Source: CAVZXS01 sp963779325
GTDB lineage: Bacteria > Bacteroidota > Bacteroidia > Chitinophagales > Chitinophagaceae
Assembly (NCBI GenBank): GCA_963779325.1
Contig: CAVZXS010000037.1
Span: 434,001 to 498,000 of the forward strand
DNA length: 64,000 nt
Direction of reading: 5' to 3'
Below, one piece after another: positions 40,062-48,988 of this stretch. A model generated the notes under the pieces. That model ran no database searches. It saw nothing but the letters and a program-made list of their open reading frames with translations, and was not told where the DNA came from. Position 1 is the stretch's first letter; every line of letters starts with the position of its first letter. A program made the position numbers and the translations under genes.

Positions 40062-41336
40062 ATGAAAACAATAATCTCCTCCATACTACTGTTTGTTTTA
40101 TTTGCAGCGCTTTTTACCAATTGCTCCGGTAAAGCAGGCACAAAAATCGTAGTCGATGATTCACTCGCTTTTTATCCGCCAACACCAAAAGAACTGAACA
40201 AAGAGGAATTCAGGCGGTACTATAATAAAATACAAACTTTTTATGATACAGCGTTGTCCGCTACAGGTTTCAACGGCGGTATATTAATTGCCAAAAACGG
40301 TACTGTTATTTTTGAAAAATATACAGGTTTTAAAAAAGTAACCGGCGCCGACACGTCCGGCAATATTTTCGGCACGGATTCTATCACAGCAGAAACATCT
40401 TTCCAATTGGCATCCACATCAAAACCTTTTACCGGTATGGCCATATTAAAATTAGCCGAAGAGGGTAAACTCAACTTGGATGATTCGCTGCCTGTATTTT
40501 TCCCGGGCTTTCCCCACCCTTCCGTTACTGTAAAAATGTTATTGAACCATCGAAGCGGTTTACCCAATTACGTTTACTACCTGGCCGCAGGCAAACGCGA
40601 TAAGAAAAAAACAGTATACAACGAAGATGTGTTGACAAGTCTAACTTCTTTAAAACCGAAATTAAACTTTCCCGTTGGTACGCATTTCAGTTATTGCAAT
40701 ACCAATTATGTTTTATTGGCCATGATTATTGAAAAAGTAACGGGCCAGTCATTTGCATCGTATATGAAGACGAATTTTTTTGATCCCCTGCAAATGAAAA
40801 ATACATTTGTCTATACGCCCGCCGATTCGGGCAGGGCAATTCTTTCGTATTACACAAACGGCCGGGTATGGAAAAATGATTTTTTAGACGGCACCTGCGG
40901 CGATAAAAATATTTACAGCACTCCCCGCGATTTATTAAAATGGGATCAGGCACTGTACGACGGAAAACTTTTTAAACAATCCACTTTCGATTCAGCTTAT
41001 AAAGGGTATAGCTTTGAGCGGCCGTCCATTCATAATTATGGTTTGGGCTGGCGTCTGATGTTGTTTCCCAACGGTAAAAAAGTAATTTATCATAATGGCT
41101 GGTGGCATGGTTTCAATGCCGCATTCGGAAGGTTAACGGATGAAAAAGCTACGATAATAATTCTGGGGAATAAACGAAATGAAAATATTTATTCCGCCCG
41201 TTTGCTGTACAATATGTTTGGCGATTACATGCAACAGGAAATGCTGCCGCCCGAAACAGCGTTGGAATTGCACGGAGAAAAAAACGAAGCATACCGCAGA
41301 GTAAAGAAGACCGGCAAAGTAAAAAGTAAAAAGTAA
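40062..41336 (+). CDS. Class C beta-lactamase-like serine hydrolase, lipoprotein
   Basis: The 424-residue protein starts with a lipoprotein signal (ALFTNC, Cys about residue 21). It has the penicillin-binding/beta-lactamase fold: SxxK in QLASTSKPFTG (about residue 117), YxN in FSYCNTNYVLL and an HxG-type third motif in YHNGWWHGFN. This group includes esterases, D-amino acid peptidases and class C enzymes; a resistance role is not implied. Its last codons (KVKSKK) lie in an AGTAAAA heptamer repeat. nnr starts 10 bases after the stop, so the two are probably co-transcribed. Confidence 0.85.
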   Translation: MKTIISSILLFVLFAALFTNCSGKAGTKIVVDDSLAFYPPTPKELNKEEFRRYYNKIQTFYDTALSATGFNGGILIAKNGTVIFEKYTGFKKVTGADTSGNIFGTDSITAETSFQLASTSKPFTGMAILKLAEEGKLNLDDSLPVFFPGFPHPSVTVKMLLNHRSGLPNYVYYLAAGKRDKKKTVYNEDVLTSLTSLKPKLNFPVGTHFSYCNTNYVLLAMIIEKVTGQSFASYMKTNFFDPLQMKNTFVYTPADSGRAILSYYTNGRVWKNDFLDGTCGDKNIYSTPRDLLKWDQALYDGKLFKQSTFDSAYKGYSFERPSIHNYGLGWRLMLFPNGKKVIYHNGWWHGFNAAFGRLTDEKATIIILGNKRNENIYSARLLYNMFGDYMQQEMLPPETALELHGEKNEAYRRVKKTGKVKSKK

Positions 41337-41340
41337 AAAC
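41312..41340 (+). repeat. Short heptanucleotide run at the hydrolase 3' end
   Basis: AAAAAGT occurs twice in register with a partial unit on each side. It spans the last codons and stop codon and is similar to the AGTCAAA arrays elsewhere. Confidence 0.5.
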
Positions 41341-41346
41341 ACTATT

Positions 41347-42855
41347 ATGAAGATTTTAAGTGCGGCTGAAATAAGAGATTGGGATCAATACACCATTACG
41401 CATGAGCCGGTGTCATCCGTCAACCTGATGGAAAGAGCCGCCTTAACCTGCGTTGATTGGTTGGAAAGAAATAATTATTTCGGTAATCATTTTACCATTT
41501 TCTGCGGCAAAGGAAATAACGGCGGCGACGGATTGGCCATTGCAAGATTGTTGGCGAAAAGAAAATGCAATGTAACGGTCTATATTTTGGAAAGTGGCCA
41601 AAAAGGAACGGATGATTTTCAGCACAACCTTGAACTGCTGCATAAATTCCCCGTAGATATCGGTTATATACAAAGCAAAGAAAATTTTCATGCATTTACT
41701 TACGGCGATATTATTATTGATGCACTCTTCGGCACAGGCTTAAACCGACCGGTGGAAGGCGTCGCTGCTGAATTGATTGAACACATCAATGAATCGGGTT
41801 GCGAAATTATTTCGATTGATTTACCGAGCGGTTTATTTGCAGATACAACTTCTAAAGGTAATGCTGTTACAACCGCGACACATACATTGAGTTTTCAATG
41901 TTATAAATTGGCATTTATGATGGCCGAAAACGCGGAAGCCATCGGCGTCATTCATATTCTCGATATCGGCCTGAGTGATCAGTTCTATGAAAATATTTTC
42001 AGTACGCATGAAATAGTAAACAAAGAAATAATAAAAGCTATTTACAAAGCTCGAAATCGTTTTGCCCATAAGGGAAATTTTGGTCATGTATTATTAATTG
42101 CGGGCAGTTACGGAAAAATTGGCGCGGCGGTATTGGCATCTAAAGCATGCTTACATGCAGGTGCCGGATTACTTACCGTGCAAATACCGAAATGCGGGTA
42201 CGATATTTTACAAAGCACCGTACCCGAAGCAATGGTATTTACGGATTTCAATTCATCCTTTATTACAAGAATGGAAGCCGACGAAAATGATTTTGATGCC
42301 GTAGGTATCGGACCGGGCATCGGTGTAGCAGCCGAAACAAAATCAGTAATAGCTGAATTAATTACACATTGCCGCAAGCCCATGGTATTGGATGCTGATG
42401 CCTTGAATATTTTAGCGGGCAAACCCGAATTGTATGATAAAATTTTCCCGTACAGTATTCTTACACCGCACCCTAAAGAATTTGAAAGGCTGTTTGGTAA
42501 AACGGAAAATGAATTTGACAGAATACAATTAGCCCTGCAAAAAGCAAAAGAATATAAAGTAGTTATTGTATTAAAAGGACATCATACTTTTATTGCTGCG
42601 CCTGGCGGTAAAGGATTTTTTAACAGTACCGGTAATGCAGGTATGGCTACCGGCGGCAGCGGCGATGTATTGACAGGTATACTTACGGGTTTAACGGCGC
42701 AAGGTTACAGTTCGGTAGAAGCAGCCGTGCTGGGGGTTTACATACACGGCCTCGCCGGCGATATTGCTGCTAAAGAATCTTCGCCGGAAGCGATGCTTGC
42801 AGGAGATATTACAGCCGGTATAGGTAAGGCGTTTCAAACATTATTGCCTGAGTGA
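41347..42855 (+). CDS. nnr: Bifunctional NAD(P)H-hydrate epimerase / ADP-dependent dehydratase
   Basis: It repairs damaged (hydrated) NADH and NADPH. The 502-residue protein fuses a YjeF_N epimerase domain (about 1-210: FCGKGNNGGDGLAIARLL, IIDALFGTGLNRPVEG, ISIDLPSGL) with a carbohydrate-kinase-like dehydratase (about 220-500: GNFGHVLLIAGSYGKIGAAVLASKA, GIGPGIGV, LDADALNIL, LTPHPKEFERL, STGNAGMATGGSGDVLTGILTGL). All nucleotide-binding motifs are present and the length is normal. Confidence 0.95.
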   Translation: MKILSAAEIRDWDQYTITHEPVSSVNLMERAALTCVDWLERNNYFGNHFTIFCGKGNNGGDGLAIARLLAKRKCNVTVYILESGQKGTDDFQHNLELLHKFPVDIGYIQSKENFHAFTYGDIIIDALFGTGLNRPVEGVAAELIEHINESGCEIISIDLPSGLFADTTSKGNAVTTATHTLSFQCYKLAFMMAENAEAIGVIHILDIGLSDQFYENIFSTHEIVNKEIIKAIYKARNRFAHKGNFGHVLLIAGSYGKIGAAVLASKACLHAGAGLLTVQIPKCGYDILQSTVPEAMVFTDFNSSFITRMEADENDFDAVGIGPGIGVAAETKSVIAELITHCRKPMVLDADALNILAGKPELYDKIFPYSILTPHPKEFERLFGKTENEFDRIQLALQKAKEYKVVIVLKGHHTFIAAPGGKGFFNSTGNAGMATGGSGDVLTGILTGLTAQGYSSVEAAVLGVYIHGLAGDIAAKESSPEAMLAGDITAGIGKAFQTLLPE

Positions 42856-43102
42856 GGTATCCATCATCACCTTTATGGCCCCATTTATTATAAGTATCTG
42901 TACTATTCACCGGCCTAATAAGCTATTAAGTTTCGGATTGTAAACACCCGTAATAAGTTTGACAATACTTTCAGCCGCTTGTACAAATCAGCCCTTACTC
43001 ATAAAATTCCGTTTGTTTAATAGCCTGTAAATGAGTTCTAAAACCTTTTCCACACAGGTGTTTTATACAGTTTCAGAGTTTGGGGTATTGCCTGTCAACC
43101 CC

Positions 43103-43110
43103 TATCTTTG
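43103..43110 (+). promoter_or_regulatory. -7 element before hppA
   Basis: TATCTTTG fits TAnnTTTG and lies 42 bases before the ATG at 43152. The rest of the 296-base gap after nnr shows no gene. Confidence 0.5.
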
Positions 43111-43151
43111 CCGTCCTTTAAAAAAACAAAACTTAAACTGAATAATTGCTT

Positions 43152-45362
43152 ATGGATAAGTTATTCTACCTCGTACCTGTGATGGGAATTATTGGGTTGA
43201 TTTATACCCTTGTTAAATATAACTGGGTAAGTAAACAAGACGCCGGTACAGACCGCATGAAAGAGATCAGCGGTTATATAGCCGAAGGCGCAATGGCTTT
43301 TCTGCGAGCCGAGTGGAAAATACTGGGCTACTTCGTTGTTATCGTAGCTATTCTTTTAGCCGCTATGGGTTATTCTGACGAAAAATCTCACTGGAGTATT
43401 GCCTTAGCATTTATAGTTGGCGCTGTATTCAGCGCTACGGCCGGCTATATTGGTATGCGTGTAGCTACCAAAGCCAATGTACGCACCGCACAAGCGGCCC
43501 GCAGCAGTTTATCCAAAGCATTAAAAGTTTCTTTTACCGGCGGCTCGGTAATGGGTCTTGGTGTAGCGGGTTTAGCTGTTTTAGGCTTGGGCAGTTTATT
43601 TATTATTTTAAAAATGATTTTTGCCGCCAATGCCTCGGTTGACTCCGAAGAAATGATGCGGACGATAGAAGTGTTAACCGGCTTTTCATTGGGAGCTGAA
43701 TCTATTGCATTGTTTGCCCGCGTGGGTGGCGGTATATATACTAAAGCTGCCGATGTGGGTGCTGATCTTGTTGGAAAAGTGGAAGCAGGTATTCCTGAAG
43801 ATGATCCGCGTAACCCGGCGACGATTGCTGATAATGTGGGCGATAATGTAGGTGACGTAGCAGGTATGGGCGCCGATTTATTTGGCAGTTATGTTGCTAC
43901 CGTTTTAGCTACCATGGTATTGGGTAGGGAAACAGTTTCTACAGATGATTTTGGCGGTATGGCTCCTATCCTGTTGCCAATGCTGATAGCGGGTCTCGGT
44001 ATTTTATTTTCTATAGTGGGAACTTTGTTTGTACGCATAAGTGATAGTGCCGGTGTAAATACTGCAGGTGTACAAAAAGCATTGAATATGGGTAACTGGG
44101 GTTCTATTGTATTAACCGCAATCGCCTGTATCGGTTTGGTATATTTTATTTTACCCGAAACAATGACGCTGCGCAATTTTGAATTTACTAAATGGGGTGT
44201 GTTAGGTGCTATCGCGGTTGGCCTGGTAGTAGGTACATTGATGAGCATTATTACCGAATACTATACGGCGATGGGCAAAAGACCGGTAATGTCTATTATA
44301 CGTCAATCTTCTACAGGGCATGCTACCAATGTAATTGGCGGTTTGGCAGTAGGTATGGAAAGTACTTTTTTACCAATATTGGTTTTGGCGGGTGGTATTT
44401 GGGGCAGCTATGAATGCGCCGGTTTATACGGTGTGGCTATTGCTGCTGCCGGTATGATGGCTACTACCGCTATGCAATTAGCTATTGATGCATTTGGTCC
44501 TATTGCCGATAATGCCGGCGGTATTGCGGAGATGAGTGAACTGCCTGCTGATGTTCGCGAAAAGACAGACGTACTGGATGCAGTAGGTAATACAACGGCT
44601 GCTACCGGAAAAGGGTTCGCTATTGCTTCCGCTGCATTAACGGCGTTGGCTTTATTCGCGGCTTTCGTAGGTGTGGCGGGTATCGACGGTATTGATATTT
44701 ATAAAGCAGATGTACTGGCCAGTTTATTTGTAGGCGGTATGATTCCGTTTATATTTTCTTCACTGGCTATACGTGCGGTGGGCGAAGCGGCTATGGCGAT
44801 GGTGGAAGAAGTAAGAAGACAGTTTAAAACGATACCGGGTATCATGGAAGGTACCGGCAAACCCGAGTATGATAAATGTGTTGCTATCTCTACACAGGCT
44901 TCATTAAAAAAAATGATGCTGCCGGGTGCGATAACAATTTTATCTCCTATCATCATCGGTTTTATTTTAGGCCCCGAAGCCTTAGGCGGTTTTCTTGCAG
45001 GCGCCACCGTTAGCGGCGTGTTGATGGGTATGTTTCAAAACAATGCCGGTGGTGCATGGGACAACGCAAAGAAGAGCTTTGAAAAAGGTGTAGAGATAAA
45101 CGGTGAGATGTATTACAAAAAATCGGAGCCCCATAAAGCTTCAGTTACAGGCGATACGGTAGGCGATCCGTTTAAAGACACATCAGGCCCCTCTATGAAT
45201 ATTCTTATTAAATTAATGAGCATTGTTTCTTTAGTAATAGCTCCTACCCTTGCGCAGGTGCATCATACCAAAGACGGAACAGCAAAAAACAACAAAATTG
45301 AAAATACTATACAGGTACAGCAACCGAAAATAAATACGGCTGCTGCGGTAGTGTATAAATAA
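43152..45362 (+). CDS. hppA: Membrane-bound ion-pumping pyrophosphatase
   Basis: It hydrolyses pyrophosphate to pump H+ or Na+ across the membrane. The 736-residue protein has about 16 hydrophobic segments and the family motifs AARSSLSKALKVSFTGGSVMG, YTKAADVGADLVGKVEAGIPEDDPRNPATIADNVGDNVGDVAGMGADLFGSY, IGGLAVGMEST, DAFGPIADNAGGIAEM and GAWDNAKK. The GNTTAATGKGFAI sequence has Ala where K+-independent enzymes carry Lys, so a K+-dependent type is likely; Na+ versus H+ pumping is uncertain. Start taken at the ATG 43152 (MDKLFYLVPV); a TTG lies six bases upstream. Confidence 0.93.
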   Translation: MDKLFYLVPVMGIIGLIYTLVKYNWVSKQDAGTDRMKEISGYIAEGAMAFLRAEWKILGYFVVIVAILLAAMGYSDEKSHWSIALAFIVGAVFSATAGYIGMRVATKANVRTAQAARSSLSKALKVSFTGGSVMGLGVAGLAVLGLGSLFIILKMIFAANASVDSEEMMRTIEVLTGFSLGAESIALFARVGGGIYTKAADVGADLVGKVEAGIPEDDPRNPATIADNVGDNVGDVAGMGADLFGSYVATVLATMVLGRETVSTDDFGGMAPILLPMLIAGLGILFSIVGTLFVRISDSAGVNTAGVQKALNMGNWGSIVLTAIACIGLVYFILPETMTLRNFEFTKWGVLGAIAVGLVVGTLMSIITEYYTAMGKRPVMSIIRQSSTGHATNVIGGLAVGMESTFLPILVLAGGIWGSYECAGLYGVAIAAAGMMATTAMQLAIDAFGPIADNAGGIAEMSELPADVREKTDVLDAVGNTTAATGKGFAIASAALTALALFAAFVGVAGIDGIDIYKADVLASLFVGGMIPFIFSSLAIRAVGEAAMAMVEEVRRQFKTIPGIMEGTGKPEYDKCVAISTQASLKKMMLPGAITILSPIIIGFILGPEALGGFLAGATVSGVLMGMFQNNAGGAWDNAKKSFEKGVEINGEMYYKKSEPHKASVTGDTVGDPFKDTSGPSMNILIKLMSIVSLVIAPTLAQVHHTKDGTAKNNKIENTIQVQQPKINTAAAVVYK

Positions 45363-45382
45363 AGGAGCTCTCAACAGACCTT

Positions 45383-45415
45383 AAAGCCCCGCTGCAGTTG
45401 CAGCGGGGCTTTTTG
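45383..45415 (+). terminator. Strong intrinsic terminator of hppA
   Basis: AAAGCCCCGCTGCA and TGCAGCGGGGCTTT form a stem of up to 14 bp followed by TTTG, 20 bases after the hppA stop. The remaining 400 bases to the next gene show no gene. Confidence 0.85.
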
Positions 45416-45823
45416 TTTAAAAAAATTTTTTACCCGCGGTTGCAACCAATTATTTATAAGAAACATCTATTGCCTATCTAATCATAACCATTGAAAGTCC
45501 CGGTGTTTCTACACAGGGGCTTTTTATTTTATCCCCCATCTGCCTGCATAAATTAATTTGCGGTCGCTTAATAATTCCGTTCTGTTTATTACTCAAGATT
45601 TTTATTTCCGTAGTTGCGACATCAACGTTTAGCCATCGAAAAATATGGCAACTCTATTCTACAAATAACAAGATACCTGCACTAAAATAAACCACCCTTC
45701 CTGTAACATTAAATTCTTTCCCTGCGTCCTAATGTTACCGAATGTTAAAAAATTATAAATTTCGCTAAGACCGATTTGATTACGAAATAAATCGTATATT
45801 CGATCTAAATTAACCTGTAAACC

Positions 45824-46204
45824 ATGGCAACAAAATACATCAAGCCCACCGAAAGCGAACTGGAAATTTTACAAATACTATGGCAGAAAGGCCTTGCTAC
45901 CGTACGCGAAGTACATGAGGAGCTGTCCGCCATAAAGAATGCGGGATATACTACCACACTGAAGTTAATGCAGATAATGAATGAAAAAGGCTTGGTAAAA
46001 AGAGATGATTCTATAAAGAGCCATGTATACCAAGCCGCGGTAAATAAAGAAAAAACGCAAAAGCATTTGCTGGATAAAATGATTGACGGGCTGTTTGGCG
46101 GTTCGTCTACCCAATTGGTAATACAAGCCTTGGGTAATCATAAAACCAGTAAGGAGGAATTAGATAAAATTCAGGATTTAATAGACAACCTGAAAACCAA
46201 GTAA
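45824..46204 (+). CDS. BlaI/MecI/CopY-family transcriptional repressor
   Basis: The 126-residue protein has the penicillinase-repressor winged helix: KPTESELEILQILWQKGLATVREVHEELSAIKNAGYTTTLKLMQIMNEKGLVKRDD, then a dimerisation tail QAAVNKEKTQKHLLDKMIDGLFGGSSTQLVIQAL. Such repressors are inactivated when the partner M56 protease cuts them. The M56 gene starts 10 bases downstream, the usual two-gene unit. The target genes are not obvious; the unit may control itself. Confidence 0.9.
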   Translation: MATKYIKPTESELEILQILWQKGLATVREVHEELSAIKNAGYTTTLKLMQIMNEKGLVKRDDSIKSHVYQAAVNKEKTQKHLLDKMIDGLFGGSSTQLVIQALGNHKTSKEELDKIQDLIDNLKTK

Positions 46205-46214
46205 ACTTAAACCG

Positions 46215-47933
46215 ATGCCGGCAACCGCTAACTCAATATTTTTTGAGGCATTAGGAGGGTCATTGCTGAATAGTGTATGGCAAATGGCTCTTCTCTGGAT
46301 TGCTTTTAATTTTGTTACGGGTTTCTCGTACAGTGTGCTGCGGGTAAAGAGTACTGCTTTTAAAACAAATACAGCCTTTATTTTTTTAGTCACGGGGTTT
46401 GCATGGTTTGTAATTACCCTGCTTACATTACTTAATCACCCCGCTTCTGCCGCGTCATCAATCAACCTATTTAATTCGTTTGACAGCTTGTTAAACGCCA
46501 ATTCGCAGTCTTTCCTCTCGATTTATATATTTCCTTACTTATCTTTTTTATACCTTTTCTTTTTATTTATCCCGGTTTACAAATACATAAAAAATTACCG
46601 GTACGTAAAATTTATTAAGACGCACGGAATCGGCAAACCCGCCGTGGATTGGAAACTGTTTGTACAAAAAAATGCGCTTTATGCGGGTATTAAAAGACCG
46701 GTAAAAGTTTTTATATCCTCATTAATTAATTCGCCGGTTACAATTGGTTTTATAAAACCGATTATTCTTTTGCCGGCAGCAGTCGTTTGCCATTTGTCCA
46801 TAGAACAAACGGAAGCCATCCTGCTGCACGAACTGGCACACATAAAACGCAATGATTATTTTATTAATCTCATTATCCAATTCATTAAGACCGTATTGTT
46901 TTATAATCCGTTTGTAAAAATGTTTGTAAAAACAATTGAAAGAGAAAGAGAAAAAAGTTGCGATGAATTGGTACTGCAGTTTCGTTATGAACCGCTCAGT
47001 TATGCTACCGCCCTGTTGCGGCTGGAACAATTGAGAATTGCAGGCCCGGTATTTGCAATCCCTTTTTCCGGCAACAGCGCCGACCTGCTCCATCGTATTG
47101 AAAAAATTACAGGCAAAAAAAATAAACAGGCATTTCCCGGTAAAAAGTTATCCGGTATAGCTGCCGCTTTAGTCGTACTGATTCTTTTGCAATTTTTATC
47201 ATTAAAAAAAGAAAAAGAACGATATGCTGAAAACAATAATATAGCATACGCCGGTAATACCGAAAGTCTTTTTGGACAGGTAAATCCTTTTTTAGCGGCA
47301 GTTGATATGCCTAATACTCCGTCTGCAAAAAACAAAACTCAACCTCCTGCTGCTAAAGCAATCAAACAGTCACCTGCTGATAAACTGTCTGCTGTAAATG
47401 ATTATAATGAAGTCCCCGATGATGATGAAGGAATCGCTGATTTTGCAAACATAAACTCAATTGAACCGGTTATTCCTGAAACAACTGAATTGATGGAAGA
47501 GCAAATAGAAACCGCGGTAAAATCAGCTCAAAAAATAGCAGAAGAAGCCAACTGGAAAAACATTGAAAACCAACTTGCCGACGCCGCATTAAGTACAGAG
47601 AAAGAAGTATTGAAAGAAGCTTATAAATCTAAATTGACCAGACAATTTAACAGCGAAGAAATAAAAAATCGTTTCCGCATTGCATACGATAAAATAAACT
47701 GGGAGAAAATAAATAAAGAATTGAGCAAAGTAAATTTAAATTTAAAGGCAGACAGTTTATTGAAACTTTACACCGCCAATATTGATTTACTGGACAATCT
47801 GAAAAAAGAACTTACAGAAAATAAGCTATTAGATGAACAGACTAAAGATCAGATAACTGAAAGCAGGAAAAAACTAATAACAGAATTTTCTAAATTGAAA
47901 ACCTTACGCAACAGGAAGACTATTCACCTGTAA
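46215..47933 (+). CDS. M56-family membrane metallopeptidase (BlaR1/MecR1-like)
   Basis: The 572-residue protein has four or so N-terminal membrane segments. The zinc site lies in LLHELAHIKRND (HExxH-type), followed by NPFVKMFVKTIEREREKSCDELVL with the third-ligand Glu. A further membrane helix (GIAAALVVLILLQFLSL) comes after it, and then an external tail of about 240 residues rich in Glu and Lys, helical, with no penicillin-binding domain. So the signal is not a beta-lactam, as far as can be seen. The enzyme probably cleaves the upstream BlaI-type repressor on sensing a stress. Confidence 0.88.
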   Translation: MPATANSIFFEALGGSLLNSVWQMALLWIAFNFVTGFSYSVLRVKSTAFKTNTAFIFLVTGFAWFVITLLTLLNHPASAASSINLFNSFDSLLNANSQSFLSIYIFPYLSFLYLFFLFIPVYKYIKNYRYVKFIKTHGIGKPAVDWKLFVQKNALYAGIKRPVKVFISSLINSPVTIGFIKPIILLPAAVVCHLSIEQTEAILLHELAHIKRNDYFINLIIQFIKTVLFYNPFVKMFVKTIEREREKSCDELVLQFRYEPLSYATALLRLEQLRIAGPVFAIPFSGNSADLLHRIEKITGKKNKQAFPGKKLSGIAAALVVLILLQFLSLKKEKERYAENNNIAYAGNTESLFGQVNPFLAAVDMPNTPSAKNKTQPPAAKAIKQSPADKLSAVNDYNEVPDDDEGIADFANINSIEPVIPETTELMEEQIETAVKSAQKIAEEANWKNIENQLADAALSTEKEVLKEAYKSKLTRQFNSEEIKNRFRIAYDKINWEKINKELSKVNLNLKADSLLKLYTANIDLLDNLKKELTENKLLDEQTKDQITESRKKLITEFSKLKTLRNRKTIHL

Positions 47934-47957
47934 TCTTCTTTCATTTACCACTCTCTC

Positions 47958-48983
47958 CTACCAATTGCATCTCGGGCAAGCTTCGCTGTATTTATTATTC
48001 AGCAAAAATCCTATTATCAGTTCATGCGTGCCGTTACTCGCCGTATTTAATCTTGTTTTTGTAAAATCATAAGCATAGCCTATATTGAAGGTGTTACCCG
48101 CATTTAAACCAATCATGGCGGCATAGCCGTCTTTATGACGATAACTTCCGCCCAACCAAAACAAATCCCTGTATTGCAATTTCAAATTACCTTCTACCTG
48201 CGGCGCAGTAGGCGTACCCTGCACATATTTTACCATAACCGAAGGAGTTGCATTAATATCTTCGGTCAACAGGTACCTGTACCCGACCGTAGCAAATAAA
48301 TGAGGAATCAATTTACCCTGCTTAGCAAAAGCCGCATCATCGGTAAAAGCAATGCGTTGCGGTATTACCTGCTGCGCTGAAATGCCGACAAAATAATCGG
48401 CGGAGTATAACCATATACCAATACCGATATCGGGACGAATTTTTCTTAGCTCACTGTTTATATTTCCAAATGCAGGGTCATTGGGATCAAGCGGGTTAGT
48501 TTTATTCCTGTTGAGACTAACCGATGTAATACCTGCTGAAAAACCGGCAGAAATATTTGTAGTAGGGTTTAATCCCAGGTGATAGGCATAACTTCCTTGC
48601 GCAGTAAATCGGTTGTAAGGCCCTGCTGCATCATTAATAACAGAAAAACCAATACCGTGATGCGGCTCAGACGCAGTATAATTTTCCCAATAGGCTTTAC
48701 CTCTTGGGTTTTCTCCGGGTACCTTGAAAGAAGTAGCTGAAGTTTTATAATCTTTTTTACCAATGGGAGCATGTACCGAAAGATATGCAGTACGCGGAGC
48801 CCCATTCAGTCCTACCCACTGATCTCTGCCGCTTATTTTTAAATCCGTATAGTTTTCAATACCGCTCAGCGCCGGGTTAAGTATATAATTGTTTAAAATA
48901 TACTGTGTGTAATGCGGTCGCTGCTGCGCACTCGCGGTATTACATATCATTGCAATTAATATTGTAAGTAAACTTGTCTTCAT
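47958..48983 (-). CDS. PorP/SprF-family type IX secretion membrane protein
   Basis: The 341-residue outer-membrane protein has a signal peptide ending near TASAQ (about residue 19), then the family start QRPHYTQYILNNYILNPALSGIENYTDLKISGRDQWVGLNGAPRTAYLSVHAPI. Barrel strands follow (GIGFSVINDAAGPYNRFTAQGSYAYHL, IGIGWLYS-like DIGIGIWLYSADYFVG) and a final NIGYAYDFTKTRL. SprF helps T9SS secretion of the adhesin SprB in gliding flavobacteria. It begins five bases after the stop of the giant protein gene, the common cargo-SprF gene pair. Confidence 0.88.
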   Translation of the reverse strand: MKTSLLTILIAMICNTASAQQRPHYTQYILNNYILNPALSGIENYTDLKISGRDQWVGLNGAPRTAYLSVHAPIGKKDYKTSATSFKVPGENPRGKAYWENYTASEPHHGIGFSVINDAAGPYNRFTAQGSYAYHLGLNPTTNISAGFSAGITSVSLNRNKTNPLDPNDPAFGNINSELRKIRPDIGIGIWLYSADYFVGISAQQVIPQRIAFTDDAAFAKQGKLIPHLFATVGYRYLLTEDINATPSVMVKYVQGTPTAPQVEGNLKLQYRDLFWLGGSYRHKDGYAAMIGLNAGNTFNIGYAYDFTKTRLNTASNGTHELIIGFLLNNKYSEACPRCNW

Positions 48984-48988
48984 TTTAT

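Noticed and set aside
40062..41336. Antibiotic-resistance beta-lactamase
   Set aside because: The class C-like fold is shared by many esterases and peptidases, and the BlaI/M56 pair lies 4.5 kb away with hppA between; no basis for a resistance call.
43109..43151. Riboswitch in front of hppA
   Set aside because: The leader is only about 35-40 bases after the promoter element and shows no stable fold by eye.
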